Made by a program: the position numbers and the translations under genes. Below are positions 16,424 to 24,044 of a DNA stretch of 39,633 nt, in pieces. The stretch is taken from the NCBI GenBank assembly GCA_947631945.1, contig CANRNI010000026.1, forward strand, positions 1 to 39,633. Direction: 5' to 3'. Numbering within the stretch: position 1 is the first letter of the stretch; every line of letters begins with the position of its first letter. Source of the stretch: an uncultured Clostridia bacterium. Its GTDB lineage: Bacteria > Bacillota > Clostridia > Oscillospirales > Acutalibacteraceae. The notes under the pieces are model-generated. The model had not been told where the DNA came from. It saw only the letters and a program-made list of their open reading frames with translations, and made no database searches.

Positions 16424-17893
16424 TCACGGATTCACGTGTTCGTTTACAACGCTGCAATAGCCGATTTCCTGCCAGACATTGTATCGCCCGTTAAAGGAAT
16501 AGAGGATTTGCCGTTTGTCTTCGTCGTTCCGGGTTTTATCCAGAAACAAGACCAGATATTTTTTATCTTCTTCCAATGTGACGGGGACGCGGCGGGTATA
16601 TTTTCCGTTTTCGTCTTTGGTGAAATGGTAGGGCTTCACGTCGTACTTTTCGTTGTTCCACTCGTCTTTCCACAATTCTCTTGCGTAGACCATTTCAGAA
16701 AAAACTTCCTTGATTTGTTTGGCATTGGATAAACAGGACGCGTCCAGATAACGGCGGTTCAATGTATGTAGGGCCAATTGATAGGTACAGAGGATGGCGA
16801 CATTTTCCTTGCTTGCCACCTGAAAGAGTTTGCGGCTCTGAATCAAAAGCTGCTGCCACATCACATCATTCACCTCATCGTCGGATTTCATGGTATCATA
16901 CATAAAGACCTGATAGCCGATTTTGGACAATTTCTTAATAATCTGCTTCACGCGGTTGACGTTATTATCGAACATTTTAATAAACCGGATGGCGGCATAT
17001 TTGGTCTTCGCGATCTCTTTGGCTTTTTCGAGCATTTCCCACTGTGCGGGAGAAAAATTGCCCTGTTTGAGTTTTTTCCGGGTCAGTTCCCAATAGCCCA
17101 AGTCCTGTGTCAGGATATGGACCAAAAGCAGATACTTGAAATCCTTCGACCGCTGCTCGTTGCTGATAACGACACATTTCCTCCCTTCCTCTGTCATAGG
17201 GAGAATATAATTCCCGAACACAAAACTGGACTTTCCTGTTCCGCTGTGACCGCCGAACATATACAGTTCCCCAAGGGGGACCCCCAATGTCAGGTGATTC
17301 AGGATGGGGCAGCGTTTTCCGTAGCTGATGCCCATTGCCTCGCCGTCGTTGCATTCCTGCAAAAACCGATCATCAATTTCCAGATTTTCGATGTTTACGT
17401 CGCGATTGCCGTTGATGCCCGCGCTGTTCAGCGTGTAGTCGTACCAATCGTAGACCTGTTGGCTGGACATAGACGCAAATCGAGAAAGCTGCGACACAAC
17501 GTTGAACCCTTTTTCGTGGAGATAACACAGGAATTTGCGTTTGATCAGCGTATCATAGCAAGCCTCCACGTTTTCCGGGTGTACCAGGGAACGCAATTCC
17601 TCGACCGTATGATAGCCGCCCAATTCTTCAAAGTGGGCTTTTACCTCCGGTTTGTTTTCCAAGAAAGAATAAATCGTTACGTGGTCGAACGAGCGGTAGC
17701 CCTGTTGGTACATCTGCTGTCCCAACATATAGTAGTAAATCCCATCTTCGGTTTTCAGCGTTTCGTCTTTATTCTCATTCAGATTAAGATACTCTCCGTA
17801 AAGGTCGGGCTGTTTCCAAAGACAGAATACAAAACTTGCCTCCGCGCTTTCCTGTCCGCTTTTGATTTCTTCCGGGTAATCGTTCCATTGCAT
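16424..17893 (-). CDS. DnaB-like replicative helicase
   Basis: A 489-aa ring helicase of the DnaB/RecA fold. The N-terminal helical domain (about 20-160) contains LEELGGYHTVEELR-type sequence like the DnaB N-terminal domain. Walker A is GGHSGTGKSS (214-223), a Walker B-like strand ends in FMYDTMKSDD, and the later IKEVFSEMVYARELW and KYLVLFLDKTRND regions match the DnaB H3/H4 motifs. It unwinds DNA ahead of the phage polymerase and would recruit the primase encoded next. It starts behind GAGGAAA at 17893. A 169-aa protein of unknown type is encoded immediately upstream and could be its loader. Confidence 0.93.
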   Translation of the reverse strand: MQWNDYPEEIKSGQESAEASFVFCLWKQPDLYGEYLNLNENKDETLKTEDGIYYYMLGQQMYQQGYRSFDHVTIYSFLENKPEVKAHFEELGGYHTVEELRSLVHPENVEACYDTLIKRKFLCYLHEKGFNVVSQLSRFASMSSQQVYDWYDYTLNSAGINGNRDVNIENLEIDDRFLQECNDGEAMGISYGKRCPILNHLTLGVPLGELYMFGGHSGTGKSSFVFGNYILPMTEEGRKCVVISNEQRSKDFKYLLLVHILTQDLGYWELTRKKLKQGNFSPAQWEMLEKAKEIAKTKYAAIRFIKMFDNNVNRVKQIIKKLSKIGYQVFMYDTMKSDDEVNDVMWQQLLIQSRKLFQVASKENVAILCTYQLALHTLNRRYLDASCLSNAKQIKEVFSEMVYARELWKDEWNNEKYDVKPYHFTKDENGKYTRRVPVTLEEDKKYLVLFLDKTRNDEDKRQILYSFNGRYNVWQEIGYCSVVNEHVNP

Positions 17894-17943
17894 GGCAGTT
17901 TCCTCGATTCTTTGTTATTCTTTTGTGGTGAGCGAGAGTAACA

Positions 17944-18453
17944 TCACTCCAATTCTTCCTCCGACAAAAAAGAGGATAAGTCTTCTTTGTCCAGAGAGGG
18001 GGCGTTGGTGGTGGGAGTAAATTCTTCGGTGGGGCGGTTTGCCGCGACGCGCTGTCTGGTCTCCCGTTGAATTGTTTGACGGTAGGTATCGGCGATATGG
18101 TGGTCCGCGATGGCGAACAGATAAGAGATTTTTGCAAAGTCGCTGGAAAAGGTTTTATTCTCCAATGCCCATTGCATGGCGGGCGCACATTGCTGAAAGT
18201 TTTCCAGAATCACACGGTCGGGATAAAAGGACCACTGTTGCAATTTCTTTGTCAGAAAGGTGGGAAAAGGCTGACCGGGCTGGTAGTTTAGTAAATTTGA
18301 ACAAATATAGTCGATGAGGTCTTTCCGGTCTTGTTTCTTTTGTTCTGCCTGTAAGTAGACCTCCTTATCCTTGTAGTAATGGGAGCCGATTTTGATGAAA
18401 ATGTCGCTGTCCCCGATCTCTCCGGTCACGGCACACTTGACTTTTCTGGACAT
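17944..18453 (-). CDS. Hypothetical replication-operon protein, possible helicase loader
   Basis: A 169-aa protein of no recognised family. The N-terminus (KVKCAVTGEIGDSDIFIKIG) has a short beta pattern with a single Cys. The middle is helical (LIDYICSNLLNYQPGQPFP, TFLTKKLQQWSFYPD) and the C-terminus is acidic (LSSFLSEEELE), like proteins that dock on DNA-replication partners. It lies between the RecA-like ATPase and the DnaB-like helicase in a tight operon. In SPbeta a small uncharacterised gene occupies the same slot. A loader or adaptor role is inferred from position only. Confidence 0.72.
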   Translation of the reverse strand: MSRKVKCAVTGEIGDSDIFIKIGSHYYKDKEVYLQAEQKKQDRKDLIDYICSNLLNYQPGQPFPTFLTKKLQQWSFYPDRVILENFQQCAPAMQWALENKTFSSDFAKISYLFAIADHHIADTYRQTIQRETRQRVAANRPTEEFTPTTNAPSLDKEDLSSFLSEEELE

Positions 18454-18465
18454 GGCCCCGCCCCC

Positions 18466-20685
18466 TTATGCGTCAATCAGAGCAACAAGCTCTTCCATGA
18501 GACTGGTGGGGATTTTGTCCGGGTTCTTAAAGTTTTCCAGTCCGTTGGCATGGAGCAAACCAAGCATATGATTCCACTGTTCCGCACTCACGCTCTCGCT
18601 TTTGTTCTTGATCCGTTCCAGTAATTCCTGATTCCGTTCAGGGTCGATGTCACGGGCTTCTCTCTTTTGTTTGCTATATGCTGCAAACTGTTCCTGTTCG
18701 GCTGCCGCCTCCGCCTCCTGTTCCTTTTTTGTCTGTTCGAGAGATTTTTTGCCCTTTGCCTGTTCTGCCAAAATAGCGTCCTTCAAGGCTTGAATGAACA
18801 GGTCAGAGCTAAAGGGAATTTTATCCACAATGTCGGCAAACCGGGATTTACTGTCGATGGTATAGTTATCATCCCGGAAAGAGATCATACGGCGTTCTTC
18901 TGTGACCTTTTGATAAGTGATGTCATCTTTTGTAACAATGTTTTTGCGCCCCGTAGACTGCTTAATGATTTCCCGGTCGATATAACACATGGCGATAAAG
19001 TGCATTTTTGCCTTAAACGCATTGAAATATCTCTGCTGCACGTCCGCCGTCAGCTTAGAATAGGCTTCCTGTGAAAGTGCGTCCACGGTTTCCGCCCGCT
19101 TGATATGGAAAATGAGGATGGAAGAAACACCAACGCTTTTCAATTCCGCGATTTTGTCCATCATCATGTCAATGGCCTTATCCTGTCCTTTGCCGAAACC
19201 GCCCCACGCGCCGTTGATGGTATCGGCTTTTTGGTCGGTATGTTTCTGGTTATACTGCCGGAGCGTTTCCTTTTCCGCAAGGTCCACCCATTCGTCACAC
19301 GTGTCCCAAATCACGACTTTTAAATCGGGATAATCGGTGGTTTTGTTTTCCACAATATCGTCCACCACGTCCGTGATTTTCTGCCATGTCTCCATCCGCT
19401 CGGAAACAATGCCCTGAATCGCGTCCGCGCCGTATTCTCTACCTATATCAAAATGGATATAGCCATCGGGTCCGGCTAACTTTTCGCACACTTCTTTGGC
19501 AAGCGTGGTGTTATGGGTGACGATATAATCCTTTGTCAGATACATATGGTTCGGATTATCCACCATAATGCACTGACATTGTTCGGTCCCTACCGGCTGG
19601 ATATTGGTGATAAACTTGACATAGGGGCGGTTATTGCATTTAGAGGAAATGGAATCCGAAAGGGAAAGAGAATCAAGGTCACTGCCCATAATGGAAATGC
19701 CGTAAACGGGAATTTCTTCATCGGGCGCGTCCTCGTTTTCCAGTCTGCGGGTATACTGGTATTTCTGCGCGATAAAGCCCAAGCCTCTCGCGAGTTCGGT
19801 CACGCTGTCCCGCAGAGACGCAAACAGGGTCGTAAAGTGCAGAGAGCCACGATGAGCGTACCCTCCGGCGTTGAGAATCCCACGCAAGAGACTGCGGCGG
19901 GAAAAAACGCCAATATGATACAAGTCATCATCGGAAATGATTTTTTCGCCCTGTTCGTTGAAATCCACCAAGCTCACTTTATCGAACCAAGGTGTCACCT
20001 CATCCAGAGAGGTATCGGCGGACATAGGTGCGTTGGTATAATGACAGGAAAAACGCATTCCGGTTTTATCGATCTGGTAGGAGACCTGATTTTCTCTACA
20101 GTAGGAAATCCACTGTTCAATCGCCTCCTGATTGGTGGTAGAGAAAGCGAACGGGCTTTCCGACATGGCCCCGCCGCCGATTTGCAAGCCTTTGATGTAG
20201 AGATTCCGGTCGTCCAGTTCGGTAAATTCCACCGCCTGATTGATGGGGATGCTATACCGATAAATGGGACGGGTCTTTTCGCTCCCTTCCTCTACCGGGA
20301 TTTCTTTGCGGTAGTCCTTCATGATTTCTTCCAGCGGCAGGACGGCGGTATAGAGACCTTCGGGGTTACTGCGTGTTTTCCTTCCTTTAAATGTCACGTT
20401 CCACAGATGATTCAGGCCGCAGCGGGTTTTTGTGCCGTCCCAAAAAGAGACTTCATACACATCCTTTTCACCCTGTGGGAAAACGCCCGTCACGGTATAG
20501 CTTTTTCCGTTTTCGCCAAAAACGCGGTCTCCCACCTGAATGTCCCCCATGGAGACCCATCCTTTTTCTGTCAGGACGGGTTCCGACACGGGCTGTTCTT
20601 TTCCGATTCCGCTTTCACCCAAAATGGCGATATTATACTTTAAGGGGTCCAGTTTGACATCAACAGACTTTCCGTATTTTCTCAT
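18466..20685 (-). CDS. RecA-like/AAA_24-type ATPase, intein-containing precursor
   Basis: A 739-aa precursor from ATG 20685, chosen for its AAAAGGAAA site; an ATG at 20718 has none. Removing a 363-aa intein (residues 30-392) leaves a 376-aa ATPase. Splicing rebuilds Walker A as GESGIGK joined to TTLAKE. A Walker B strand follows (LKVVIWDTCDEW), and the motor ends in a Gln/Glu/Lys-rich coiled coil. This matches the phage AAA_24/Sak4-like ATPases that load or stimulate single-strand annealing and recombination. It is encoded next to the SSB-like protein, a natural partner. Until the intein is removed the ATPase must be inactive. Confidence 0.88.
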   Translation of the reverse strand: MRKYGKSVDVKLDPLKYNIAILGESGIGKEQPVSEPVLTEKGWVSMGDIQVGDRVFGENGKSYTVTGVFPQGEKDVYEVSFWDGTKTRCGLNHLWNVTFKGRKTRSNPEGLYTAVLPLEEIMKDYRKEIPVEEGSEKTRPIYRYSIPINQAVEFTELDDRNLYIKGLQIGGGAMSESPFAFSTTNQEAIEQWISYCRENQVSYQIDKTGMRFSCHYTNAPMSADTSLDEVTPWFDKVSLVDFNEQGEKIISDDDLYHIGVFSRRSLLRGILNAGGYAHRGSLHFTTLFASLRDSVTELARGLGFIAQKYQYTRRLENEDAPDEEIPVYGISIMGSDLDSLSLSDSISSKCNNRPYVKFITNIQPVGTEQCQCIMVDNPNHMYLTKDYIVTHNTTLAKEVCEKLAGPDGYIHFDIGREYGADAIQGIVSERMETWQKITDVVDDIVENKTTDYPDLKVVIWDTCDEWVDLAEKETLRQYNQKHTDQKADTINGAWGGFGKGQDKAIDMMMDKIAELKSVGVSSILIFHIKRAETVDALSQEAYSKLTADVQQRYFNAFKAKMHFIAMCYIDREIIKQSTGRKNIVTKDDITYQKVTEERRMISFRDDNYTIDSKSRFADIVDKIPFSSDLFIQALKDAILAEQAKGKKSLEQTKKEQEAEAAAEQEQFAAYSKQKREARDIDPERNQELLERIKNKSESVSAEQWNHMLGLLHANGLENFKNPDKIPTSLMEELVALIDA
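19510..20598 (-). other. Class 3-type intein with degenerate homing endonuclease, inside a Walker A motif
   Basis: The intein runs from E30 to N392 of the 739-aa precursor and splits the P-loop between Lys and Thr. The first residue is Glu, not Cys or Ser (EQPVSEPVLTEKGW). Block B reads GLNHLWNV, block F reads QCIMVDNPNH, and the end is YIVTHN before Thr. Trp after the block B His, Cys in block F and Thr before the final His-Asn are the Trp-Cys-Thr triad of class 3 inteins, which start splicing from the internal Cys. Two endonuclease motifs remain, YIKGLQIGGGAM and LLRGILNAGGYA, but both catalytic aspartates (GDG and DADG) are glycine, so cutting activity is probably lost. Confidence 0.82.
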
Positions 20686-20749
20686 ATTTGAAATTTCCTT
20701 TTCTTTTGAATTGATCATTGACTAAATGGAATAAAAAACGGACAGGAAA

Positions 20750-21889
20750 TCAATAAAACAGATCATCGTCGCCGAACAGGGATTCTTTGCTGATTTCCTT
20801 CTTTTCTTCCTCTGCGGTGACTGCGGCTTTCTGGGTTTGGGAATTTGCCTTTGCCTCCGCGAACGATTCATTTTTCGGCGGCTGATAAATCTTCATTTCA
20901 AACTCTTCCTCCGTTTCGTCGGCGGGAAGGAAACCGCTCTGGAAATCTCCGATCAGGCAGGGGGATTTCAGACGATATTCGCTGACCTTATCGCCGTAGA
21001 TCGTGCCACGGGGCCGGAAATCCTCCACCTCATGAAGACCAAGCTCGACCTGTCGCCTCTGTTCGGGGGTCAGCATGGATTCATTGAAAGGCACTTCCTC
21101 CGCGCCGTTCAAGAGTACCACGTCCCACAGCAAATGGCGCATTTTCTTTTTGTCCACATTGACATAGGAGAGTTTGTACTCGTACAGTTCCTTATGATGG
21201 GGGTTATTTTCCAGATCGTACATAGCGGAAGAAAAGACGAACGTCATAGGAACGTATTTGATTCCCTCTTCCTTGTTGATGTACTGCTCGATATAGCCAT
21301 TGATGTACGCCTTTTTCCCCTTTTCCAGATCGGCAAGGTCCACGCAGTCCTTATTATAGTAAATATCCATCTGCAAGGACAGGCGGTCTTTGTATTTCTG
21401 ACTTTCGTCTACCGCGAACACATTGCGTATCTGAAAACGGTCGGTGTATCTCTGTTTCTCGGCGTACCACTGACGGTTCAACTGCCCCGTGATCATCAGT
21501 CTGCCCGCATATCGGGGGAGGTTTTCCCGCAAATAGGAGATCAGGTCATAACGAGTGAGAAATTCATGTCGTCCGCCGAACGCCGGACCCAAATCAACGA
21601 TATACAAGGTCCATCCGGCTACCTTGATGGCGTTGTTTGTCCGTTCCTCCCACGGAATGGTGATTTTTTCGTTATTCTCGTTGTAGGTCGTTACCTTTTC
21701 CTGTTCGCCGTCAAAGGCTTCCAGATAGACCATGTTATCCCCGGATTTCAGCCCAAAGGAAAGGCTCAACATTTTTCTGTCCTTGCCGGTTCTGGGGTCC
21801 CGTTTCACGATTTCCCGGACGAAAGGGGTTTTGGATGTGGCTTTCGGCAAGCTGGAAGCACCGATGAATACGAATTTCGGATTTGTCAT
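20750..21889 (-). CDS. Probable single-stranded DNA-binding protein
   Basis: A 379-aa protein from ATG 21889 behind AAAAGGAG; a longer upstream frame has no such site. The body has beta-rich segments consistent with OB folds (RLMITGQLNRQWYAEKQRY, YINGYIEQYINKEEG). The C-terminus is a low-complexity linker leading to an acidic tip, SLFGDDDLFY, closely like the DDD-LPF tip by which SSB proteins recruit partners. It is larger than bacterial SSB, as are other phage SSBs. It is coupled by ATGA to the gene upstream and followed by the RecA-like ATPase. Assignment rests on the tail and the context, since I recognise no exact family. Confidence 0.7.
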   Translation of the reverse strand: MTNPKFVFIGASSLPKATSKTPFVREIVKRDPRTGKDRKMLSLSFGLKSGDNMVYLEAFDGEQEKVTTYNENNEKITIPWEERTNNAIKVAGWTLYIVDLGPAFGGRHEFLTRYDLISYLRENLPRYAGRLMITGQLNRQWYAEKQRYTDRFQIRNVFAVDESQKYKDRLSLQMDIYYNKDCVDLADLEKGKKAYINGYIEQYINKEEGIKYVPMTFVFSSAMYDLENNPHHKELYEYKLSYVNVDKKKMRHLLWDVVLLNGAEEVPFNESMLTPEQRRQVELGLHEVEDFRPRGTIYGDKVSEYRLKSPCLIGDFQSGFLPADETEEEFEMKIYQPPKNESFAEAKANSQTQKAAVTAEEEKKEISKESLFGDDDLFY

Positions 21890-22269
21890 GATAAGGTTTC
21901 TCCTTTTATATTGGAATTTGAATTGGTTTTCTGATTGGTCTGATGATCGATGGAGGTTTCTACGGACGGAGATTTGGAAAGAGGGGGGTGATTTTCCCGT
22001 TCCAGCGGGGCAAGAAGCGCAGTACACAAATGCTCCACCGCAAGCAAAGTCTTCGCGGGATTCTCACGGGCTTTCCGACCCTTTTTGCACTGTTCCAAAA
22101 TCATGCCGAGATAAGATTTCGCGCCTGTGGAAACGCCCCGCAGATAGGCCGTGGAAAGCTGCTTTTTGAGCTCTTCCTCCCACTCCTTCCACTGTGTTGC
22201 TTGCGGTTCCGATATGGGCGGATTCTGCTCATCCGGGGCGGGGGTGGGGTCATTGGTATTTGAATTCAT
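21886..22269 (-). CDS. Hypothetical replication-operon protein, 127 aa
   Basis: Unrecognised. The first 27 residues are Pro/Asn/Thr-rich and disordered (NDPTPAPDEQNPPISEP). A helical core follows (WKEWEEELKKQLSTAYLRGV, then ILEQCKKGRK and a hydrophobic AKTLLAVEHLCTALLAPLER), and the tail is polar and Asn/Ser-rich. The start at 22269 overlaps the previous stop by ATGA, and its own stop overlaps the SSB-like start in the same way. A small accessory or dimerisation protein for the SSB or ATPase is possible, but nothing in the sequence shows this. Confidence 0.65.
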   Translation of the reverse strand: MNSNTNDPTPAPDEQNPPISEPQATQWKEWEEELKKQLSTAYLRGVSTGAKSYLGMILEQCKKGRKARENPAKTLLAVEHLCTALLAPLERENHPPLSKSPSVETSIDHQTNQKTNSNSNIKGETLS

Positions 22270-22682
22270 GTGGTTTCCGATTCCTTTCCGCTTGTTGGAT
22301 TTGGAACGAGCGGTTCCGGGGAAAACTCGATCACGCCGCGCTGCAACAGCATTTTTTCGATACTGTCCGCCAAACCGTACAGGTCGTTGAGGACCTTGAT
22401 CCATCGTTTGTCGATGGAATCCCGGTACTTTGCGTTACAGCGTCGTTCCGCAATGGATTCCCCGATCTCCGGGACGTAGGTGTCCTCTGACAGGTTACAC
22501 CGGGCGACACCGCGATAAGAGCGAGGCATGATAAGGTCATCGAGATACCGGCCCGCCCAATCAATCTCAAAGTATTTACTGTGATGGCGGACAAAATCCT
22601 TGATTTCCTGAATTGCGCCGTTCTGTGTTCTTTCCTTTTGCGCAACAACGACGCCCTGCTGCGGATTTTCATAAAATTTCAA
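22266..22682 (-). CDS. Hypothetical protein, first gene of the replication operon
   Basis: Function unknown. From a TTG at 22682, with GAAGG seven bases upstream, the product is 138 aa and starts KFYENPQQGVVVAQKE; an ATG at 22724 would add 14 residues but lies over the regulatory element and has no site. The sequence is mixed alpha/beta, with a region rich in Arg and Cys (SYRGVARCNLSEDTYVPEIG) and a C-terminal helix (VLNDLYGLADSIEKMLLQRG). It is the first gene after the intergenic element at 22726-22772, and everything down to the left edge follows without a clear terminator. Confidence 0.7.
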   Translation of the reverse strand: MKFYENPQQGVVVAQKERTQNGAIQEIKDFVRHHSKYFEIDWAGRYLDDLIMPRSYRGVARCNLSEDTYVPEIGESIAERRCNAKYRDSIDKRWIKVLNDLYGLADSIEKMLLQRGVIEFSPEPLVPNPTSGKESETT

Positions 22683-22725
22683 TTTGGAACCTTCTTTCTT
22701 TTGAAAAATAATATGACAAGGCAAG

Positions 22726-22772
22726 TTTCAAAAAAACTTTCCCGTGGGTACGTGTCCGTAAAAATTGAATGG
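22726..22772. repeat. Intergenic element copy A, at the head of the replication operon
   Basis: About 46 bases, TTTCAAAAA at one end and AAAATTGAATG at the other, with CCGTGGGTACGTGTCC between. It matches a second copy at 35451-35495 at about three quarters of positions. It occupies the promoter position of the long replication/nucleotide operon, yet I see no good TTGACA/TATAAT pair there. It could be a phage-specific promoter, an operator or an antitermination site. Confidence 0.7.
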
Positions 22773-22782
22773 TATGGGGTTT

Positions 22783-22813
22783 GAAAAGGAAGAAACCGCA
22801 TTCCTTCCTTTTC
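22783..22813 (-). terminator. Hairpin after the MRPR-like gene, possible terminator
   Basis: A perfect 10-bp inverted repeat, GAAAAGGAAG and CTTCCTTTTC, separated by 11 bases, starts 16 bases after the stop at 22829. The stem ends in an A-run/T-run pair, giving a short GC core with four T on the minus-strand side. There is no longer U tract, so it is a weak or bidirectional terminator candidate. Confidence 0.5.
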
Positions 22814-22828
22814 GTTGTGTATGGTCTG

Positions 22829-23869
22829 TTATTCCTCCGTTTCTTTGTTGGAATAAAAGACGATTTTCCAATTATCGTACTCTCTGTACTCCCGGTAACG
22901 CCACTCCCTGATTTCCAGATAAGAAATGGAGCGAAGGGGATAACCTTCCGGGACGTTCAATCTGGAACGTTCATCCGGGTTGAAGATACCCATTCTTTTT
23001 TCTTCCAGAGAATGGCGGTAGAAAACGCCGCTCATATAGACCAGACGGGCGATATAGATTTTTGGGTTTTGCAATGGTTTTACATTTTCGCCCAAAAACT
23101 GTCTCGTTTTAAGGTCCATATTTTTGCTCTTGATGGTACGGTCTATATAGGAGATCGTTTGCCGCAAATGGAGATTGGTGCATTGTTCCGTCCGGTTTGT
23201 CCGAAAAACGTATGGACTTTCCATGTAGAAACATCTGACCCGCTGTTTTGGGGTTTCCATTAAAAACGAATCACTGAAAGCGTAATAGGAAATCCACTGA
23301 AAGCATTCCGCGTCAATGGGAATTTCAAGCCGCAAGCCCGCGTGATAGATGGATTGTGTCTGGGGATGCAAGTCAGATTTTTTCAATTCAACTATTTCTT
23401 CCAACATAAAGCCGTGCCAAAGAAGATAAAGAACGCAACGGGCAGTCAGCAGCGTGTCCTTGCATGGGTCCGGGTTGATCAGTCGAATGGTGTCCTCGAT
23501 GGAGGTCTTAAACTCTGACAGGTCTTTGAAATAATAATTGATGTATTTCGTTCCATTGGTAATTTCAAAGTAAGTGATCGTGTGTATCTGCTTCATGGAT
23601 TTTGCGGTCATGGCTCCATTGTCAACCAAATATTCCATGAGGCGGTACAAGATTCTCCGGTAGGTCTCAAACATTGCTGTGGTTCTCAGATTCATGGTCT
23701 GATAAGCGTCTACCATGCAATCTCTGGTCCATTCTGATGGAGGACAATCCGGGAGATGACGATACAAAATATCGATCATGCTCTTAATGGATTCTTTTCC
23801 TTTTTCTGTTTCTTTCTGGTCGATGGTCTGTTGCTTGAACTCATTCAGTAGGTCTTCTCTGTTTTCCAT
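22829..23869 (-). CDS. Tyrosine-recombinase-like protein without visible catalytic residues (MRPR/YopR-type repressor candidate)
   Basis: A 346-aa protein with the layout of a tyrosine recombinase: a helical core-binding-like region (about 35-135), then TARCVLYLLWHGFMLEEIVE with LKKSDL, which mirrors the first catalytic box. The Arg expected there is missing (Phe/Met), no HxxR box is seen, and the C-terminal region (LVYMSGVFYRHSLEEK) has no clear catalytic Tyr context. SPbeta's master repressor YopR/MRPR is known to have an inactive recombinase fold of similar length, so a regulator is a reasonable guess. The gene has its own consensus promoter with an operator-like dyad, a long leader and its own hairpin, as expected for a repressor. 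The fold assignment is moderate and the repressor role is inference. Confidence 0.55.
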   Translation of the reverse strand: MENREDLLNEFKQQTIDQKETEKGKESIKSMIDILYRHLPDCPPSEWTRDCMVDAYQTMNLRTTAMFETYRRILYRLMEYLVDNGAMTAKSMKQIHTITYFEITNGTKYINYYFKDLSEFKTSIEDTIRLINPDPCKDTLLTARCVLYLLWHGFMLEEIVELKKSDLHPQTQSIYHAGLRLEIPIDAECFQWISYYAFSDSFLMETPKQRVRCFYMESPYVFRTNRTEQCTNLHLRQTISYIDRTIKSKNMDLKTRQFLGENVKPLQNPKIYIARLVYMSGVFYRHSLEEKRMGIFNPDERSRLNVPEGYPLRSISYLEIREWRYREYREYDNWKIVFYSNKETEE

Positions 23870-23918
23870 GGGCTATCTCCGTTTGGTACGATTCTGTTAT
23901 GGTTGGTTTGTCCCATGC

Positions 23919-23978
23919 CATTCAACCCGCACGGGTCAATCTGTATGGGTCACTTTTCACGGCTCCATTTTTTTGTAA
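23919..23978. repeat. Intergenic element copy D (inverted, with insertion), in the leader of the MRPR-like gene
   Basis: On the opposite strand to copies A-C. It keeps CCGTGAAAAGTGACC and TTGAATG but has extra bases between them that form a palindrome, ACCCGTGCGGGT. A larger dyad (CCCAT and ATGGG) surrounds it. It lies between the promoter and the start codon, where a protein or RNA fold could control expression. Confidence 0.5.
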
Positions 23979-23994
23979 TTTCCATGATGGTACT

Positions 23995-24023
23995 ATTATA
24001 CCACAAAACCGGACCATTGTCAA
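23995..24023 (-). promoter_or_regulatory. Consensus sigma70-type promoter of the MRPR-like gene
   Basis: Minus-strand TTGACA (24023-24018), a 17-base spacer and TATAAT (24000-23995), with TGG just before the -10 box (extended -10). The dyad TGGTA-N6-TACCA (23988-24003) covers the -10 box, suggesting a repressor site. The start point is predicted near 23988, giving a leader of about 120 bases before ATG 23869. Confidence 0.92.
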
Positions 24024-24044
24024 CGACCGCCGACCAGAAATATT

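Noticed and set aside
16778-17941. Long plus-strand open frame (387 codons) opposite the helicase
   Set aside because: Antisense to the DnaB-like gene; no recognisable protein and no start signals.
19513-20643. Plus-strand open frame (376 codons) opposite the intein-containing ATPase
   Set aside because: It exactly mirrors the intein/ATPase coding frame and has no ribosome binding site or domain.
20837-21934. Plus-strand open frame (365 codons) opposite the SSB-like gene
   Set aside because: Antisense shadow of a gene supported by operon context and its acidic tail.
22829-23869. Calling this gene a second active integrase
   Set aside because: Only the general fold pattern is present; the Arg, HxxR and Tyr catalytic residues cannot be found.
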